64,000 nt of DNA, from positions 620,001-684,000 of the forward strand of contig NZ_CP017715.1 of assembly GCF_001854125.1 (NCBI RefSeq), in the 5' to 3' direction. The DNA comes from Marinobacter salinus. Its GTDB lineage: Bacteria > Pseudomonadota > Gammaproteobacteria > Pseudomonadales > Oleiphilaceae. Below the pieces are notes generated by a model. It had not been told where the DNA came from and made no database searches. It saw only the letters and a list, made by a program, of their open reading frames with translations. Position numbers and translations under genes: made by a program. Of this stretch, positions 26,524 through 36,600 are shown one piece after another (the stretch's first letter is position 1; each line of letters begins with the position of its first letter).

Positions 26524-28254
26524 TCACGCTGAAAGGTTGCCCGGATAAAGCGGAGGAAGCCCCGGTTCAGAGGGCTTTGCCGTTTCCTGGCGCCGGATTC
26601 TCTGAAGCGCCTTTGCAAGCGCCCGGCCATCCCAGGCCTGATCTCGGCCCGCCGAAGATGAAAACAGGCGTTGCTGAAGTTTTCCGAGTTCGGCCTCCAG
26701 CTCCGGATCCCCGCAAAAATCCAGAGCATCGTTGGCACTGAGGAACTGATGCCCGGGAAACCGTTGGTTCATCCATTGCGTCAGCAGACCCGACGTTGAG
26801 GGCGAACCTTCCCGTGCCGCGTAAATCAGCTTTTCGAATACGTCCTTTTCCCGGGCGTTTCCAGAGAGGTCATCAGTCGGTGTGGCTCTGCCCGGTTTTC
26901 TTCGTGTCCACCACCATCCTGCCAGGGTAAACAGCCACAATGCTGTTACAGCCAGAGCCAGCCATTGCCACGTGGCGCTGCTGCTCTCGACGATGGGTGA
27001 ATCGGGTTCGCGGGTATTGGTTTCGGGGCGAGCGAGGGGTGCGCTGGCCTGGGCAGTCTCTTCCGTATCGGGTGTTGTCAGGCCACTGACCTGCAAAGAC
27101 CTCGCCGGAATGACCGCAATCTCTTGGCTGTCGGTCTTCGTATTCCACCAGGGGATGCGTATTTCCGGTAGGGTCATATCGCCCGGCTTAACCGGGACCA
27201 GCGCGGTGGTCTGGCTAAGCGTTGAGTTCAGGCCATCGGATGTGACCTGCGTAGAGCGCTCGGGCTGTTCCGGATAACTGCGCAACCCCTTGGGTGTGTC
27301 GTCGGGCAGGGGAGGCAAAGCTTCCGAGGGCAGGCCAGCGGCGCTGAGGATCAGTTTTCGGGACAGGTTCTCGCCGGTTTCAACCTGCATGCTCGGAGGT
27401 AGGCCACTCTCATCGATTGACAATCTGGTGGCGGGTAGCCAGGTGTTTCCGGTGAACTCAGCAGGCACATCGTTGACTGGAACGTCGAAGAGCTGCTCGC
27501 TGTCTCTGAGGAATATCAGTTTGCCGTTCGCGTCACGGGCTTGCCCCTCAAAGCGGATCGCCGGTAGCGCGAGGTTGCCGGGCTTTTGCGGAAACACGGC
27601 ATATCGACGCTCAACCACTCGATAACGGACACCGTCCCGGTATCGTGAAAACTCCTGCTGTTTGCCCAGAGGCTCAATGATCGCGTTCGGGTGCTGTGGT
27701 TCGGAAAGCTCGCCGCGAATAAGGTTGCCACTAAAGAACAGGCGAACCGTGAGTATCAGTTGTTCCTGTACATAGACCTCGGCTTTGTCTGCAGCCAGCT
27801 CAATAAAACTGTCCCGGGTTGCCTTGCCGAGGCCTGGTGGGTTTCCCCTTACCACCTCAATGGTAACGGGTTTGGATGTGGCGTCCCGGAAGGTGAGCGG
27901 GGGAATGGTCAGTTTGCCGGTCTTTTTCGGTGCCAGCTGATAGGTCCATGTGATCTCGCCCATCATTTCGCTGTCAACGGTGCGAATGCTGTACCGCTGA
28001 TTTCGCGCCAGGATCTCAAAATCCGGTTCCACGTTTTCAATGTCCGGAGCTGGCAGATTTGAGAGATCAAAATTGAACAGGTTGCTCAAATTGATGTCCA
28101 GCTTCATGGTGCCGGTTACTGTGAGAGTCAGAACTTCACCTTCATAGAGTTGTGTCCGGTCCGGCTCGACTTTGAGCTCTTCAGCCAGAGCCATGTTTGC
28201 AAAGCTCATCAGCATCAGCAGCAGGACCAAAGGGGAAAGGAGCTGTTTTACCAT
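26524..28254 (-). CDS. batD: BatD-family membrane protein
   Basis: A 576-residue protein with a signal peptide (first 24 residues, ending ANMALA), several beta-rich immunoglobulin-like repeats typical of BatD (LYEGEVLTLTVTG, ITWTYQLAPKKTGKLTIPPL), and one membrane helix (about residues 431-450). A basic cytoplasmic tail with a small helical domain completes it. It is the last gene of the moxR-bat operon and overlaps batBC by 7 bases. Bat proteins were linked to oxygen tolerance in Bacteroides; the molecular role is unsettled. Confidence 0.88.
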   Translation of the reverse strand: MVKQLLSPLVLLLMLMSFANMALAEELKVEPDRTQLYEGEVLTLTVTGTMKLDINLSNLFNFDLSNLPAPDIENVEPDFEILARNQRYSIRTVDSEMMGEITWTYQLAPKKTGKLTIPPLTFRDATSKPVTIEVVRGNPPGLGKATRDSFIELAADKAEVYVQEQLILTVRLFFSGNLIRGELSEPQHPNAIIEPLGKQQEFSRYRDGVRYRVVERRYAVFPQKPGNLALPAIRFEGQARDANGKLIFLRDSEQLFDVPVNDVPAEFTGNTWLPATRLSIDESGLPPSMQVETGENLSRKLILSAAGLPSEALPPLPDDTPKGLRSYPEQPERSTQVTSDGLNSTLSQTTALVPVKPGDMTLPEIRIPWWNTKTDSQEIAVIPARSLQVSGLTTPDTEETAQASAPLARPETNTREPDSPIVESSSATWQWLALAVTALWLFTLAGWWWTRRKPGRATPTDDLSGNAREKDVFEKLIYAAREGSPSTSGLLTQWMNQRFPGHQFLSANDALDFCGDPELEAELGKLQQRLFSSSAGRDQAWDGRALAKALQRIRRQETAKPSEPGLPPLYPGNLSA

Positions 28255-30047
28255 GGTGTATCGCCCTCATCGGATGGTGTCTGACGTTGCTGGTATTGCT
28301 GCAGGAATTTGCGTTTAAGCAGGCCGCCGGGGTCGTCCGGGATTCGGCGCAGCCATTGTTCCTGACCCTGGGTAAGAGGCGTCTCAGAGATCCGGGCAGG
28401 TGACTCGGTCACGCTTTCCGGCGCAGTCTTGGCTGATGCCTCATCGTCTTTGGCGGAGTCCCGCTGCTGATCTGCCTGCTGATTCCGGGCGCTGTCGTCC
28501 TGGTCCTGCTCGCCATTGGACGAGGGCTGGGACTGCTGTCCTGAGTCTTTGTTTTCGCCCGATTCCGACGGGCTGTTCTGTCCTTGCTGTTGATTCTGGT
28601 TATCGGACGACTGGTCCGACTCGTTTCGCTGCTCGCTGTTCTGTTGATTGTCGGAGTTTTGTTGTTGTGACGAATCCTGCTTTTGTTGCTGTTTGAGCAG
28701 TTGCTCCACCAGGCTCCGGTTATATTGCGCGTCTTCCAGAGTGGGCGATTGCTCCAGAGCATCGTCGTAGGCCTGGATTGCTTCTTGCAGTTTACCGGCC
28801 CTGGCCAGGGCGTTGCCCCGGTTGTAATCGGCCTGCGCCCCTTCCATTTTTGCATAGGCTTCAGCCGCATCCTGAAACTCGCCCGACTTGTAAAGTGCGG
28901 ATCCTCTCCATTCGGGCTGTTTCAGGAGCTCCGCCGCAAGATCCGGGTTCTGCTTAATGAGTTCCGGTCCGCGCTGATCCTCTCTTTGCCATAGAGCGCC
29001 CCAGTCCAACGCCACGGCAGGTTGCGGAAACAGGGGCAGGAAGGTCAGGGCCATAACGGCAAACGCGCCCCGTCTCCAGCCTACAAGCAGGAGCGGTAAT
29101 GCCAGCCAGAGAAGCCAGTAACCGTCATCCTGCCAGCGGTTGATGGTGAGTCCGCCCTCGGTTTCCTGCCATTCATCGCTGTCGGAAGGCGCGAGGTCCA
29201 GAGACTGGATGTCGGCGTTATCCAGTGTTAGGGAGTGACTTTCTCCGCCATTTTGTCTGGCGATGGTGTCGAGACTTTCGGGATCGGCCCGGGCAATCAC
29301 AATGTCTCCGTTTTCGCGGATAAATCCCCGTTTGGCCAGGGGTATGGGGCCACCCTCGCGGGTTCCCACCACCAGCGTGCTGAGGGTGATGCCCGTTCCT
29401 TCGAGCGTGTCCTGAATGGCGGCGCGATAGCGTTCGGACACCTCGTCGGTCATGAGCAGGATTTTTCCTGTTCCCGGTGCGCCCTGCTCGAGCAAGGCCT
29501 TGGCGCTGGCGACGGCCAGATCGGCGCGATTGCCTGGTGCGGGCATGATGACCGGGTCCAGTACGCCAAGCATGCCCTCGATGGTTTTTCGGTCGTCGGT
29601 AAGAGGAGTGACGACATGGGCATCCGCGGCGTAGGCAATCAGACCATTGAGGCTGCCTTCGCGGAGCTTGAGAATGTCTCGGATCTTGCGTTTGGCGAGG
29701 GTTAGCCGGTCTGGATCCATATCCGTCGCGAGCATGGACAGGGAAAGGTCCAGGGCAATCACCAGGCTGTCGGCCGGCTGCTCCAGTGGTGTCGGAGCTT
29801 CCCGCCAGGCCGGTCCGGCAAGAGCGATGGTCAACAATACAATGGCGACCGACACGGGCCAAACCGGTGAACCCCGTTTCTGGCCGGCCTGGCCATGGCG
29901 CCGGATAACGGGTTCAAGCAGGCTGTCCGGTATCAAGCGTGACCACCCGCTGTCGCCATGGCGGAGATGTCGCAACGTTAAATAAACGACGGGCAAGGCC
30001 AGGATCAGCAAAAGCCAAAACGGGCGAAGGAAATGGAAATCAGTCAT
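28248..30047 (-). CDS. BatB-BatC fusion: VWA domain plus TPR protein
   Basis: About 599 residues. Membrane segments at the start and near residue 55 precede a von Willebrand A domain with the MIDAS motif DLSLS (VIALDLSLSMLATDMDPDR) at about residues 80-290. More membrane segments follow at about 305-345, then TPR units (SGEFQDAAEAYAKM, YNRGNALARAGKLQEAI) to about 455. Then comes a roughly 95-residue Gln/Ser/Asn/Asp-rich low-complexity stretch and a short basic tail. BatB and BatC are separate proteins in Bacteroides; here they are one. The start at 30047 (MTDFHFLRPFW) overlaps batA by 8 bases. Confidence 0.88.
   Translation of the reverse strand: MTDFHFLRPFWLLLILALPVVYLTLRHLRHGDSGWSRLIPDSLLEPVIRRHGQAGQKRGSPVWPVSVAIVLLTIALAGPAWREAPTPLEQPADSLVIALDLSLSMLATDMDPDRLTLAKRKIRDILKLREGSLNGLIAYAADAHVVTPLTDDRKTIEGMLGVLDPVIMPAPGNRADLAVASAKALLEQGAPGTGKILLMTDEVSERYRAAIQDTLEGTGITLSTLVVGTREGGPIPLAKRGFIRENGDIVIARADPESLDTIARQNGGESHSLTLDNADIQSLDLAPSDSDEWQETEGGLTINRWQDDGYWLLWLALPLLLVGWRRGAFAVMALTFLPLFPQPAVALDWGALWQREDQRGPELIKQNPDLAAELLKQPEWRGSALYKSGEFQDAAEAYAKMEGAQADYNRGNALARAGKLQEAIQAYDDALEQSPTLEDAQYNRSLVEQLLKQQQKQDSSQQQNSDNQQNSEQRNESDQSSDNQNQQQGQNSPSESGENKDSGQQSQPSSNGEQDQDDSARNQQADQQRDSAKDDEASAKTAPESVTESPARISETPLTQGQEQWLRRIPDDPGGLLKRKFLQQYQQRQTPSDEGDTPW
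28437..28691 (-). repeat. Low-complexity Gln/Ser/Asn/Asp-coding stretch in batBC
   Basis: On the minus strand this codes for an almost unbroken run of Q, S, N, D, E, K and R after the TPR region, with many CAG/CAA codons but no fixed repeat unit. It is likely a flexible linker and a place where length could vary between strains. Confidence 0.7.
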
Positions 30048-31065
30048 GCGCGCCGCTCCCTTCGCTTGAGGTGTGGGCAATCTGCCGGGTCTTCAACTGT
30101 CGGATCAGTAGAAGCATCAGCCACAGAAATGCAGCCACTCCGGTGGGCCAGGCATAGAGTTCGGTCACGGGGCGATAAAATTTGCCTTCGATTTCAATTG
30201 GCTCCAGTTGGTTAATACTCTCATAGATTATCTCCAGCTCAGGCAAGCTGCGGGCTCTGAAGTATCGACCACCTGTCTGTTGGGCGATTCTGGTCAGCAG
30301 ACCTTCATCCAAATCCCGGGAGGGGTTTATCCGGCGTGAGCCCAGAAATCCGTTTTGTACGATGGATTCTGCGCCAATGCCGATGGTGTAAATTCGCACG
30401 CCAGCCGCCTTCGCAATCTCGGCCGCCTTATCCGGCGTAATTTCTCCCGCCGTGTTGGCCCCATCCGTCAGCAGTATGACAACCCGTTGTTCCTGTGGGC
30501 GGTCTCGCAGGCGCTTGACGGATAAGCCAACCGCGTCGCCGATGGCGGTCGCCCGACCGGCCATGCCCAGACCCGATTCCTGCAACAGGGTTTGTACGGT
30601 TTTCAGGTCGAAGGTCAGCGGTGCCTGAACATACGGCTGGGTACCGAACAGAATCAGACCAAGACGATCTCCCTTGCGGCGGTTAATGAATTCGTCCAGC
30701 ACCACCTTGACCGCCTGAAGCCGGTTGATACTGCGGCCCTGAATGATCATGTCCTGCTCATCCATACTGGGTGAAATGTCCACCAGCAGCATCAGGTCGC
30801 GGCCAGAGACAGGAAGCTGAACCTGTTCGCCTACATGCTGGGGGCGGGCAAGGGCAACAACCAGCAGAGCCCAGATAACGAACAATACGAGTTTCTGCCA
30901 CAAGGGCGCAGCGTTTCCCCGACGGCTGACTCCCGGTAAATCGGATAGCCAGTGGCCGACTGGAAGAACCGGGGCATCGACCGATTGCCCCGTAGGGCGC
31001 CGCCACTGCAGTAGCAGCGGCACGAGCACAAGTAACAACAGCCAGGGATAGGCCAGACTCAGCAT
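30040..31065 (-). CDS. batA: BatA-like VWA-domain membrane protein
   Basis: A 341-residue protein. Two N-terminal membrane segments are followed by a VWA domain with the MIDAS motif DISPS (LLVDISPSMDEQDM) at about residues 85-275, including the second MIDAS loop LLTDGANTAGEI, and a C-terminal membrane segment. The ATG at 31065 follows GGGAGGT; the longer frame to 31083 is less likely. It overlaps its neighbours on both sides. MoxR ATPases act on VWA proteins as a rule, so the moxR gene upstream is the probable partner. Confidence 0.9.
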   Translation of the reverse strand: MLSLAYPWLLLLVLVPLLLQWRRPTGQSVDAPVLPVGHWLSDLPGVSRRGNAAPLWQKLVLFVIWALLVVALARPQHVGEQVQLPVSGRDLMLLVDISPSMDEQDMIIQGRSINRLQAVKVVLDEFINRRKGDRLGLILFGTQPYVQAPLTFDLKTVQTLLQESGLGMAGRATAIGDAVGLSVKRLRDRPQEQRVVILLTDGANTAGEITPDKAAEIAKAAGVRIYTIGIGAESIVQNGFLGSRRINPSRDLDEGLLTRIAQQTGGRYFRARSLPELEIIYESINQLEPIEIEGKFYRPVTELYAWPTGVAAFLWLMLLLIRQLKTRQIAHTSSEGSGAHD

Positions 31066-31529
31066 TTCTGACCTCCCAGCCATCGATGGGCAAACTCCAG
31101 AGCCTGCTTTGGATCTGCCGTCACAGTTGGCTGCCAGGCGCTGTACACGATGGCTTCAACGACCGGGCGGGACGCCTCGCGGTCACTGGGCGTGTAGTTC
31201 AGAAGGAACTCGATCCAGGCCTCTCCCGACAGGGTTTCCGGATGAAGGTCTGGATAGCCTTCCCGCGCAGCGCGTTTGAGCAGGGTGTTGAGCTGTGAGA
31301 ACCATTGGCCGGTCCGCTCTGCACGGCGTTCCAGGTTGACCAGCTCCGCTTTTGCCAGGCGTTTCCAGAGACTCTTTCGGCGTTGGCGCCGGACCAGCCA
31401 GGCGGTCACGGCTAGCAGGAGGAGCAGCACGAGGGCCAGAACCCACCAGCCGGGTGCGGGCGGCCAGAAACCCCCGGACTGCGGCAGGTGGATGTCTCTG
31501 AGTTGGCTGAGCGGATCCTGTGGATTCAT
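31059..31529 (-). CDS. DUF4381 family membrane protein
   Basis: A 156-residue protein. A proline-rich start (LRDIHLPQSGGFWPPAPGWW) is followed by one membrane helix (about residues 28-46), an Arg/Lys-rich stop-transfer region, then a soluble helical domain. This matches the DUF4381 family, always found between DUF58 and batA genes in this kind of operon. The function is unknown. The start overlaps the DUF58 stop as ATGA. Confidence 0.85.
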   Translation of the reverse strand: MNPQDPLSQLRDIHLPQSGGFWPPAPGWWVLALVLLLLLAVTAWLVRRQRRKSLWKRLAKAELVNLERRAERTGQWFSQLNTLLKRAAREGYPDLHPETLSGEAWIEFLLNYTPSDREASRPVVEAIVYSAWQPTVTADPKQALEFAHRWLGGQKC

Positions 31530-32470
31530 CCGATACGCCCTCCGGGGCCCAGCAAGGCTTTCAGTACCAGGGCAGGGTCATCGCCGGTGGCAATGGTTGC
31601 CGCCGCTACTCCGGAGGTTCGAAAGCATTCCTCAAGCCGAGCTTCATGGATCTCAACCTTTCTGTGCCAGGCTTCCTGGAACCGGGTGTTGGAGGCGTCA
31701 AACCACACGGGACCGTCAGGGCCAGCAATTGCATATCGGCCATTGTGCGGCAGCTCCAGTTCCAAGGGGTCAACAATTCTTAGCGCGCTCACCGAGTTAT
31801 GTCGGGCGAGTGCGCCCAGGAGAGTCCGGGTTTCGTCCGAGATATTCAGGAAATCGCTGATCACAAAAATCCGACTGCCGGTATGGGCAACCCGCCGGGC
31901 CTCAGCGAGGGCTTTGTCCAGAGGGATGCCGGCCATGGCGGAGTCCGCTGCCGCAGGTTCCATTCCGGGTTGTTGCTGATATTCCGCCAGGGTATCCAGT
32001 AAACGAAGTACTGATTTCTTGCGCCGTGCCGGGCGCTGAACGCTCAGCTCTCTGCCATTGAAGACAATGCCACCGACCTGGTCCCCGGCCCATAGAGCCA
32101 GCCAGGCAAGCAATGCTGCCACTTGTGCACAGCGAACCTGTTTGTAGGCACCGGTACTCGCAAAGAACAGCGTCGGGCCGAGGTCGCAGAGCAGCAAGAC
32201 CGGGCGCTCCCGTTCTTCCTCGTAAATCTTGGTATGGGGCCCCTGGCGCCGGGCGGTTACGCGCCAGTCGATGCTCCGGATGTCATCCCCGGGCTGGTAT
32301 TGGCGAACTTCCGCGAACGCCATTCCACGACCCCTTTGCGGCGAACGTTGTAGTCCGGCCTGCCGGGTCTTGACCGGTCGGGCGGATGGCAGTTTCAGGG
32401 CGCGGGCGTCCGCCTGCAGGCGAATCAGGCCCGGAAGACGAATATGTGTGAGAGCTTCGTTGATTGCCAT
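31526..32470 (-). CDS. DUF58 family protein
   Basis: A 314-residue protein with the DUF58 signature VRQYQPGDDIRSIDWRVTAR followed by a VWA-like domain (VLLLCDLGPTLFFAS, IFVISDFLNISDETR). In MoxR operons the DUF58 protein is thought to act with the ATPase and VWA proteins. No membrane segment is evident. It lies 36 bases after moxR and overlaps DUF4381 by 4 bases. Confidence 0.9.
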   Translation of the reverse strand: MAINEALTHIRLPGLIRLQADARALKLPSARPVKTRQAGLQRSPQRGRGMAFAEVRQYQPGDDIRSIDWRVTARRQGPHTKIYEEERERPVLLLCDLGPTLFFASTGAYKQVRCAQVAALLAWLALWAGDQVGGIVFNGRELSVQRPARRKKSVLRLLDTLAEYQQQPGMEPAAADSAMAGIPLDKALAEARRVAHTGSRIFVISDFLNISDETRTLLGALARHNSVSALRIVDPLELELPHNGRYAIAGPDGPVWFDASNTRFQEAWHRKVEIHEARLEECFRTSGVAAATIATGDDPALVLKALLGPGGRIG

Positions 32471-32506
32471 AGAGGCTTTTTCGGTTTCCTGACTTGGTTA
32501 ACAGTA

Positions 32507-33469
32507 TCAGGCGGTGACCGGCACCCGGTCGATCAGGCGTTGAATAACCTTGTCTGCGGTGACTCCCTCAGCTTCAGCTTCGAAGGTCAGCAGAATGCGG
32601 TGACGGAGCACATCAAAGGCCATGGCTCTCACGTCATCCGGCGTGACATAGTCCTGCCCGTTCAGCCATGCCATTGCCCTCGCACAGCGGTCGAGGGCAA
32701 TGGTGCCTCGCGGACTTGCGCCAAAGGCGGTCCAGCGAGCCAGCTCCGGGTCGAGACTGGCAGCGTCCCGGGTTGCCAGCACCAGTGCCAGCATATAGTG
32801 CTCAACCGGCTCGGCCATATAGATGTCGGCGACTTCACCGCGCGCCTCGAACACCTGATCGGCTGTCAGGCGCGCAGTGGCCGTTGGCTGCCCCTGGCGA
32901 TAGTCATTGCGGGCAAGGTGCAATATGGCTTTTTCGGCGTCCGCGGAAGGGTAGTCAATAACCACGTGCATCAGGAAGCGATCAAGCTGCGCTTCGGGCA
33001 GAGGGTAGGTGCCTTCCTGTTCGATCGGGTTCTGGGTAGCCATGACCATGAATAGCTGGTCCAGCGGGAATGTCCGCATGCCAACACTGACCTGTCGCTC
33101 GCCCATAGCTTCCAGCAAGGCGGACTGGACTTTGGCCGGTGCCCGGTTAATTTCATCCGCCAGCACCAGGTTATGAAAGATGGGACCACGTTGAAACTCG
33201 AAACTGCCGGTTTCGGCGCGGTAGATTTCGCTGCCAGTGACATCGGACGGCAGTAGGTCGGGAGTGAACTGAATGCGATGGAAGTCGCCTTCAAGATGAT
33301 CAGCGAGGGCTTTGATTGCGGTTGTTTTGGCGAGGCCCGGAGCCCCCTCGACAAGAAGGTGGCCATCTGCCAGCAAAGCAATGAGTAGTCGGTCTACCAA
33401 CTTCTCTTGCCCGATTATCCTTTTTGCCAACTGTGATCTGAGTTCACCGAACGTATGCTGTAACGACAT
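32507..33469 (-). CDS. MoxR-family AAA ATPase
   Basis: A 320-residue MoxR AAA+ ATPase. Walker A is EGAPGLAKT, Walker B is LVLADEINRAP, the sensor motif is MVMATQNPIEQEGTYPLPEAQ, and it has the AAA lid. It is expected to remodel or insert metal into VWA proteins encoded downstream. The ATG at 33469 (MSLQHTFGEL) is preferred because it matches family starts; the ATG at 33502 also exists but has no ribosome-binding site. It heads the six-gene operon on the minus strand, divergent from the glutamate dehydrogenase gene. Confidence 0.92.
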   Translation of the reverse strand: MSLQHTFGELRSQLAKRIIGQEKLVDRLLIALLADGHLLVEGAPGLAKTTAIKALADHLEGDFHRIQFTPDLLPSDVTGSEIYRAETGSFEFQRGPIFHNLVLADEINRAPAKVQSALLEAMGERQVSVGMRTFPLDQLFMVMATQNPIEQEGTYPLPEAQLDRFLMHVVIDYPSADAEKAILHLARNDYRQGQPTATARLTADQVFEARGEVADIYMAEPVEHYMLALVLATRDAASLDPELARWTAFGASPRGTIALDRCARAMAWLNGQDYVTPDDVRAMAFDVLRHRILLTFEAEAEGVTADKVIQRLIDRVPVTA

Positions 33470-33631
33470 TGAAAGTGACTGCTCCCATTCTCTTGGGTTC
33501 ATCAGAAGTACGTGTATCGCGACTAAGTAGTTGCCGAAGTTTTGGCGTCTGACCGGCAAAAATCAAGGGTTTGACTATGCTTATGTGACGATACGACGAT
33601 TACGTTTATTTCACACTAACCGAGGTCGACC

Positions 33632-36600
33632 ATGAATGCGCTGACAGTGGCCAGCAAGGATCAGTTTTTTGAGCAGTTGGCTGACGCTTTTGAACAGAAA
33701 ATCGCAAAGACCGAAGCAAAGAAAATCAGCGAATTTGCCAAACAACATTATGCCCACATTCCTCTTGAAGAGCTTGTAAGTCGACGATTCTCGGATACCT
33801 ACGGAGCGGTGCTCGCTGCTTGGCAGTTCCTGCAGAAGCGCAGTGCGGACGAGACCCCCGTGTCGGTATTCAATCCGGATCTGGAAAGTGATGGCTGGCA
33901 GTCTACGCATACGGTTATTTTTATCCTGCACCCGAATATCCCCTTTCTGATTGACTCTCTTCGTATCGCGATCAATCAGCGGGAGATCGGCACCCACTCC
34001 ATCCAGCATTCCATCCTTCGTGTCGAGCGCGACAAGGATGGCAAGCTCAAGAAACTGCACTCAACCAAGAAAGCCAGCGCTGCAGCCTCCCATGAAGCTT
34101 TTATTGTGCTGGAGATCGACCGTCATAGCTCTCCGGAAGACCTCAAGGAGCTGGAAGAAGCCCTTCAGACAGTATTGCACGAAGTGCGCATTGCTGTTTC
34201 CGACTTTCCGGTCGTGAAGGAAAAAGTCAAGGAAGCTCTGGCTGAACTGGATACGACCACAGCAGGTATTACGGCTGACGAGAAAGAAGAGGCGAGGGCT
34301 TTCCTGCATTGGCTGGTGGACGACCATTTTACCTTCCTTGGCTACGACGAATACGATTTCGCCACTGACAAGAGTGGCATGGTGGTACGTCGGGTAGAAA
34401 ACTCGGAACTGGGAATCCTGCGCGTTAACAATGAGCGTTCGGACCGGGTCCGACTCAATGAGTTACCCCAGCGCACCCGTCATGAGATGACCCGAACCGA
34501 CGATATCTTCATTTTCGCCAAATCGGCTCAGCGCTCCCGTGTGCACCGTCCAGCTTACCCCGATTACATAGCGGTCAAGAAGTTCGACAGCAAGGGTGAG
34601 GTTGTGGGCGAGCGCCGGTTCCTCGGGCTCTACACCGCAAGGGTTTATAACGAGCGCCCTGACGAAATCCCCATGCTCCGCCGCAAGTTCCAGACCGTTA
34701 TGAAGCGGTCCGGATTTCTCAGGGATGATTACGCAGGGAAAGAGCTGGAGCAGATCCTGACACTATACCCCCGCGACGAGCTGTTCCAGATTGAGTCCGG
34801 CGAATTGCTCAAGGTTGCCAAGAGCATTCTCTATATCCAGGAGCGTCGACGGATCGAGCTGTTTATACGAGAGGATGTTTACGGACAATTTGTAACCTGC
34901 CTCGCTTTCTTTCCGAGGGATATCTATAACACGGAGTTGCGCCTGAAGACCGAGCAGGTCCTTCTGGATGCTCTGGATGCGGAAGACATTGAATTTGTAA
35001 CACATTTTTCCGAGTCGGTGCTGGCTCGGGTCCAGTTCACCATTCGGTTGGCGCAGGTTGAAAACCGTCAGTTGCCCATTGCAGAAATTCGGGACAAGGT
35101 TATTGAACTGGCTCAGTCATGGCGTGACGGACTTTATGATTCCCTCAGTGAGGCTTATGGCGAGGAGCAGGGGAATGAACTTTACCGGCTTTGGGCCGGC
35201 GGTTTTCCCCCCAGTTACACGGACATGTTTTCCCCCCGCCGCGCGGCTATAGACCTCGAACATATTGCCGCCGCTGCCAACCAAGATGATCTGGCAATGA
35301 GCTTTTACCGGGCGCTTGAGGAAGATGAGAATACGCTTCATTTCAAGTTGTTCTACCCTGATCAGCCTTTGCCCTTGTCCGATGTGATGCCGATTTTCGA
35401 TAACCTTGGCTTTCGGGTAATTGGCGAACATCCGTTTGAAGTGCTTGACCGGCATAGCAAAACGGTCTGGATTCACGATTTTACGCTGCAGGCGCACGCT
35501 GGTCAGATTGTGGATATCCATCGCATTCGCCCGATCTTTGAAGATTTGTTCCGGCGGGTCTGGCACGGTGATGCGGAAAATGACGCGTTTAACCGGCTGC
35601 TGCTGTCCTCCTACATGAGCTGGCGTGAGATTGCCCTGCTGCGCACGTTTGCCAGGTACATGCGTCAGATACGGTTTTCAAACAGTCAGACGTTTATTTC
35701 AAACACACTGGTTAATCATGTTGAGCTGACCCGGGTGTTACTTGATTACTTTGAAGTGCGGTTCAATCCTGAGCGGTACCAGAGCGAGGGCAAGAGCAAG
35801 GCCGCCCAGCAAAAACTTGAGATCGAGTTTAATGCCGGCCTGGATGAAGTGGAAAACCTCAGTGAGGACAGGGTCCTGCGACTTTTCCTTGAACTTATGC
35901 AGGCGACCTTGCGGACCAACTACTACCAGCCGGATGATCAGGGTGGCAACAAGCCATACATCAGCGTCAAATTTGATCCGGCCAGGATTTCCGACATGCC
36001 TTTGCCGTTGCCCATGTTTGAAATCTTTGTCTACTCGCCACGCGTCGAGGGTGTGCATCTGCGGGGAGGCAAGGTGGCCCGTGGTGGCCTGCGTTGGTCG
36101 GACCGGTTCGAGGATTACCGGACAGAGATACTGGGGCTGGTGAAGGCGCAACAGGTCAAGAACGCGGTCATTGTGCCCGTCGGCGCCAAGGGTGGCTTTG
36201 TGGCCAAGCGTTTGCCCGACCCGTCAGACCGGGAGGCGTTCCAGGCAGAGGGTATCGCAGCCTATAAGACGTTTATCAGGGGGCTGCTGGACATCACGGA
36301 CAATCTCGTGGACGGGGGCATCCAGCCTCCGGAGCGTGTGATACGTCACGATGCAGATGACCATTACCTGGTTGTGGCTGCGGATAAGGGCACCGCAACT
36401 TTCTCGGATATCGCGAACGGCCTCGCCGCTGAATACGGTTTCTGGATGGGAGATGCCTTCGCGTCTGGTGGCAGTAACGGCTACGATCACAAAAAAATGG
36501 GGATCACTGCCAGGGGAGCCTGGGTTTCTGTCGAGCGCCACTTCCGCGAAATGAGTATTAATCCCGCACTTGACGAGTTTACCGCCATTGGCATAGGCGA

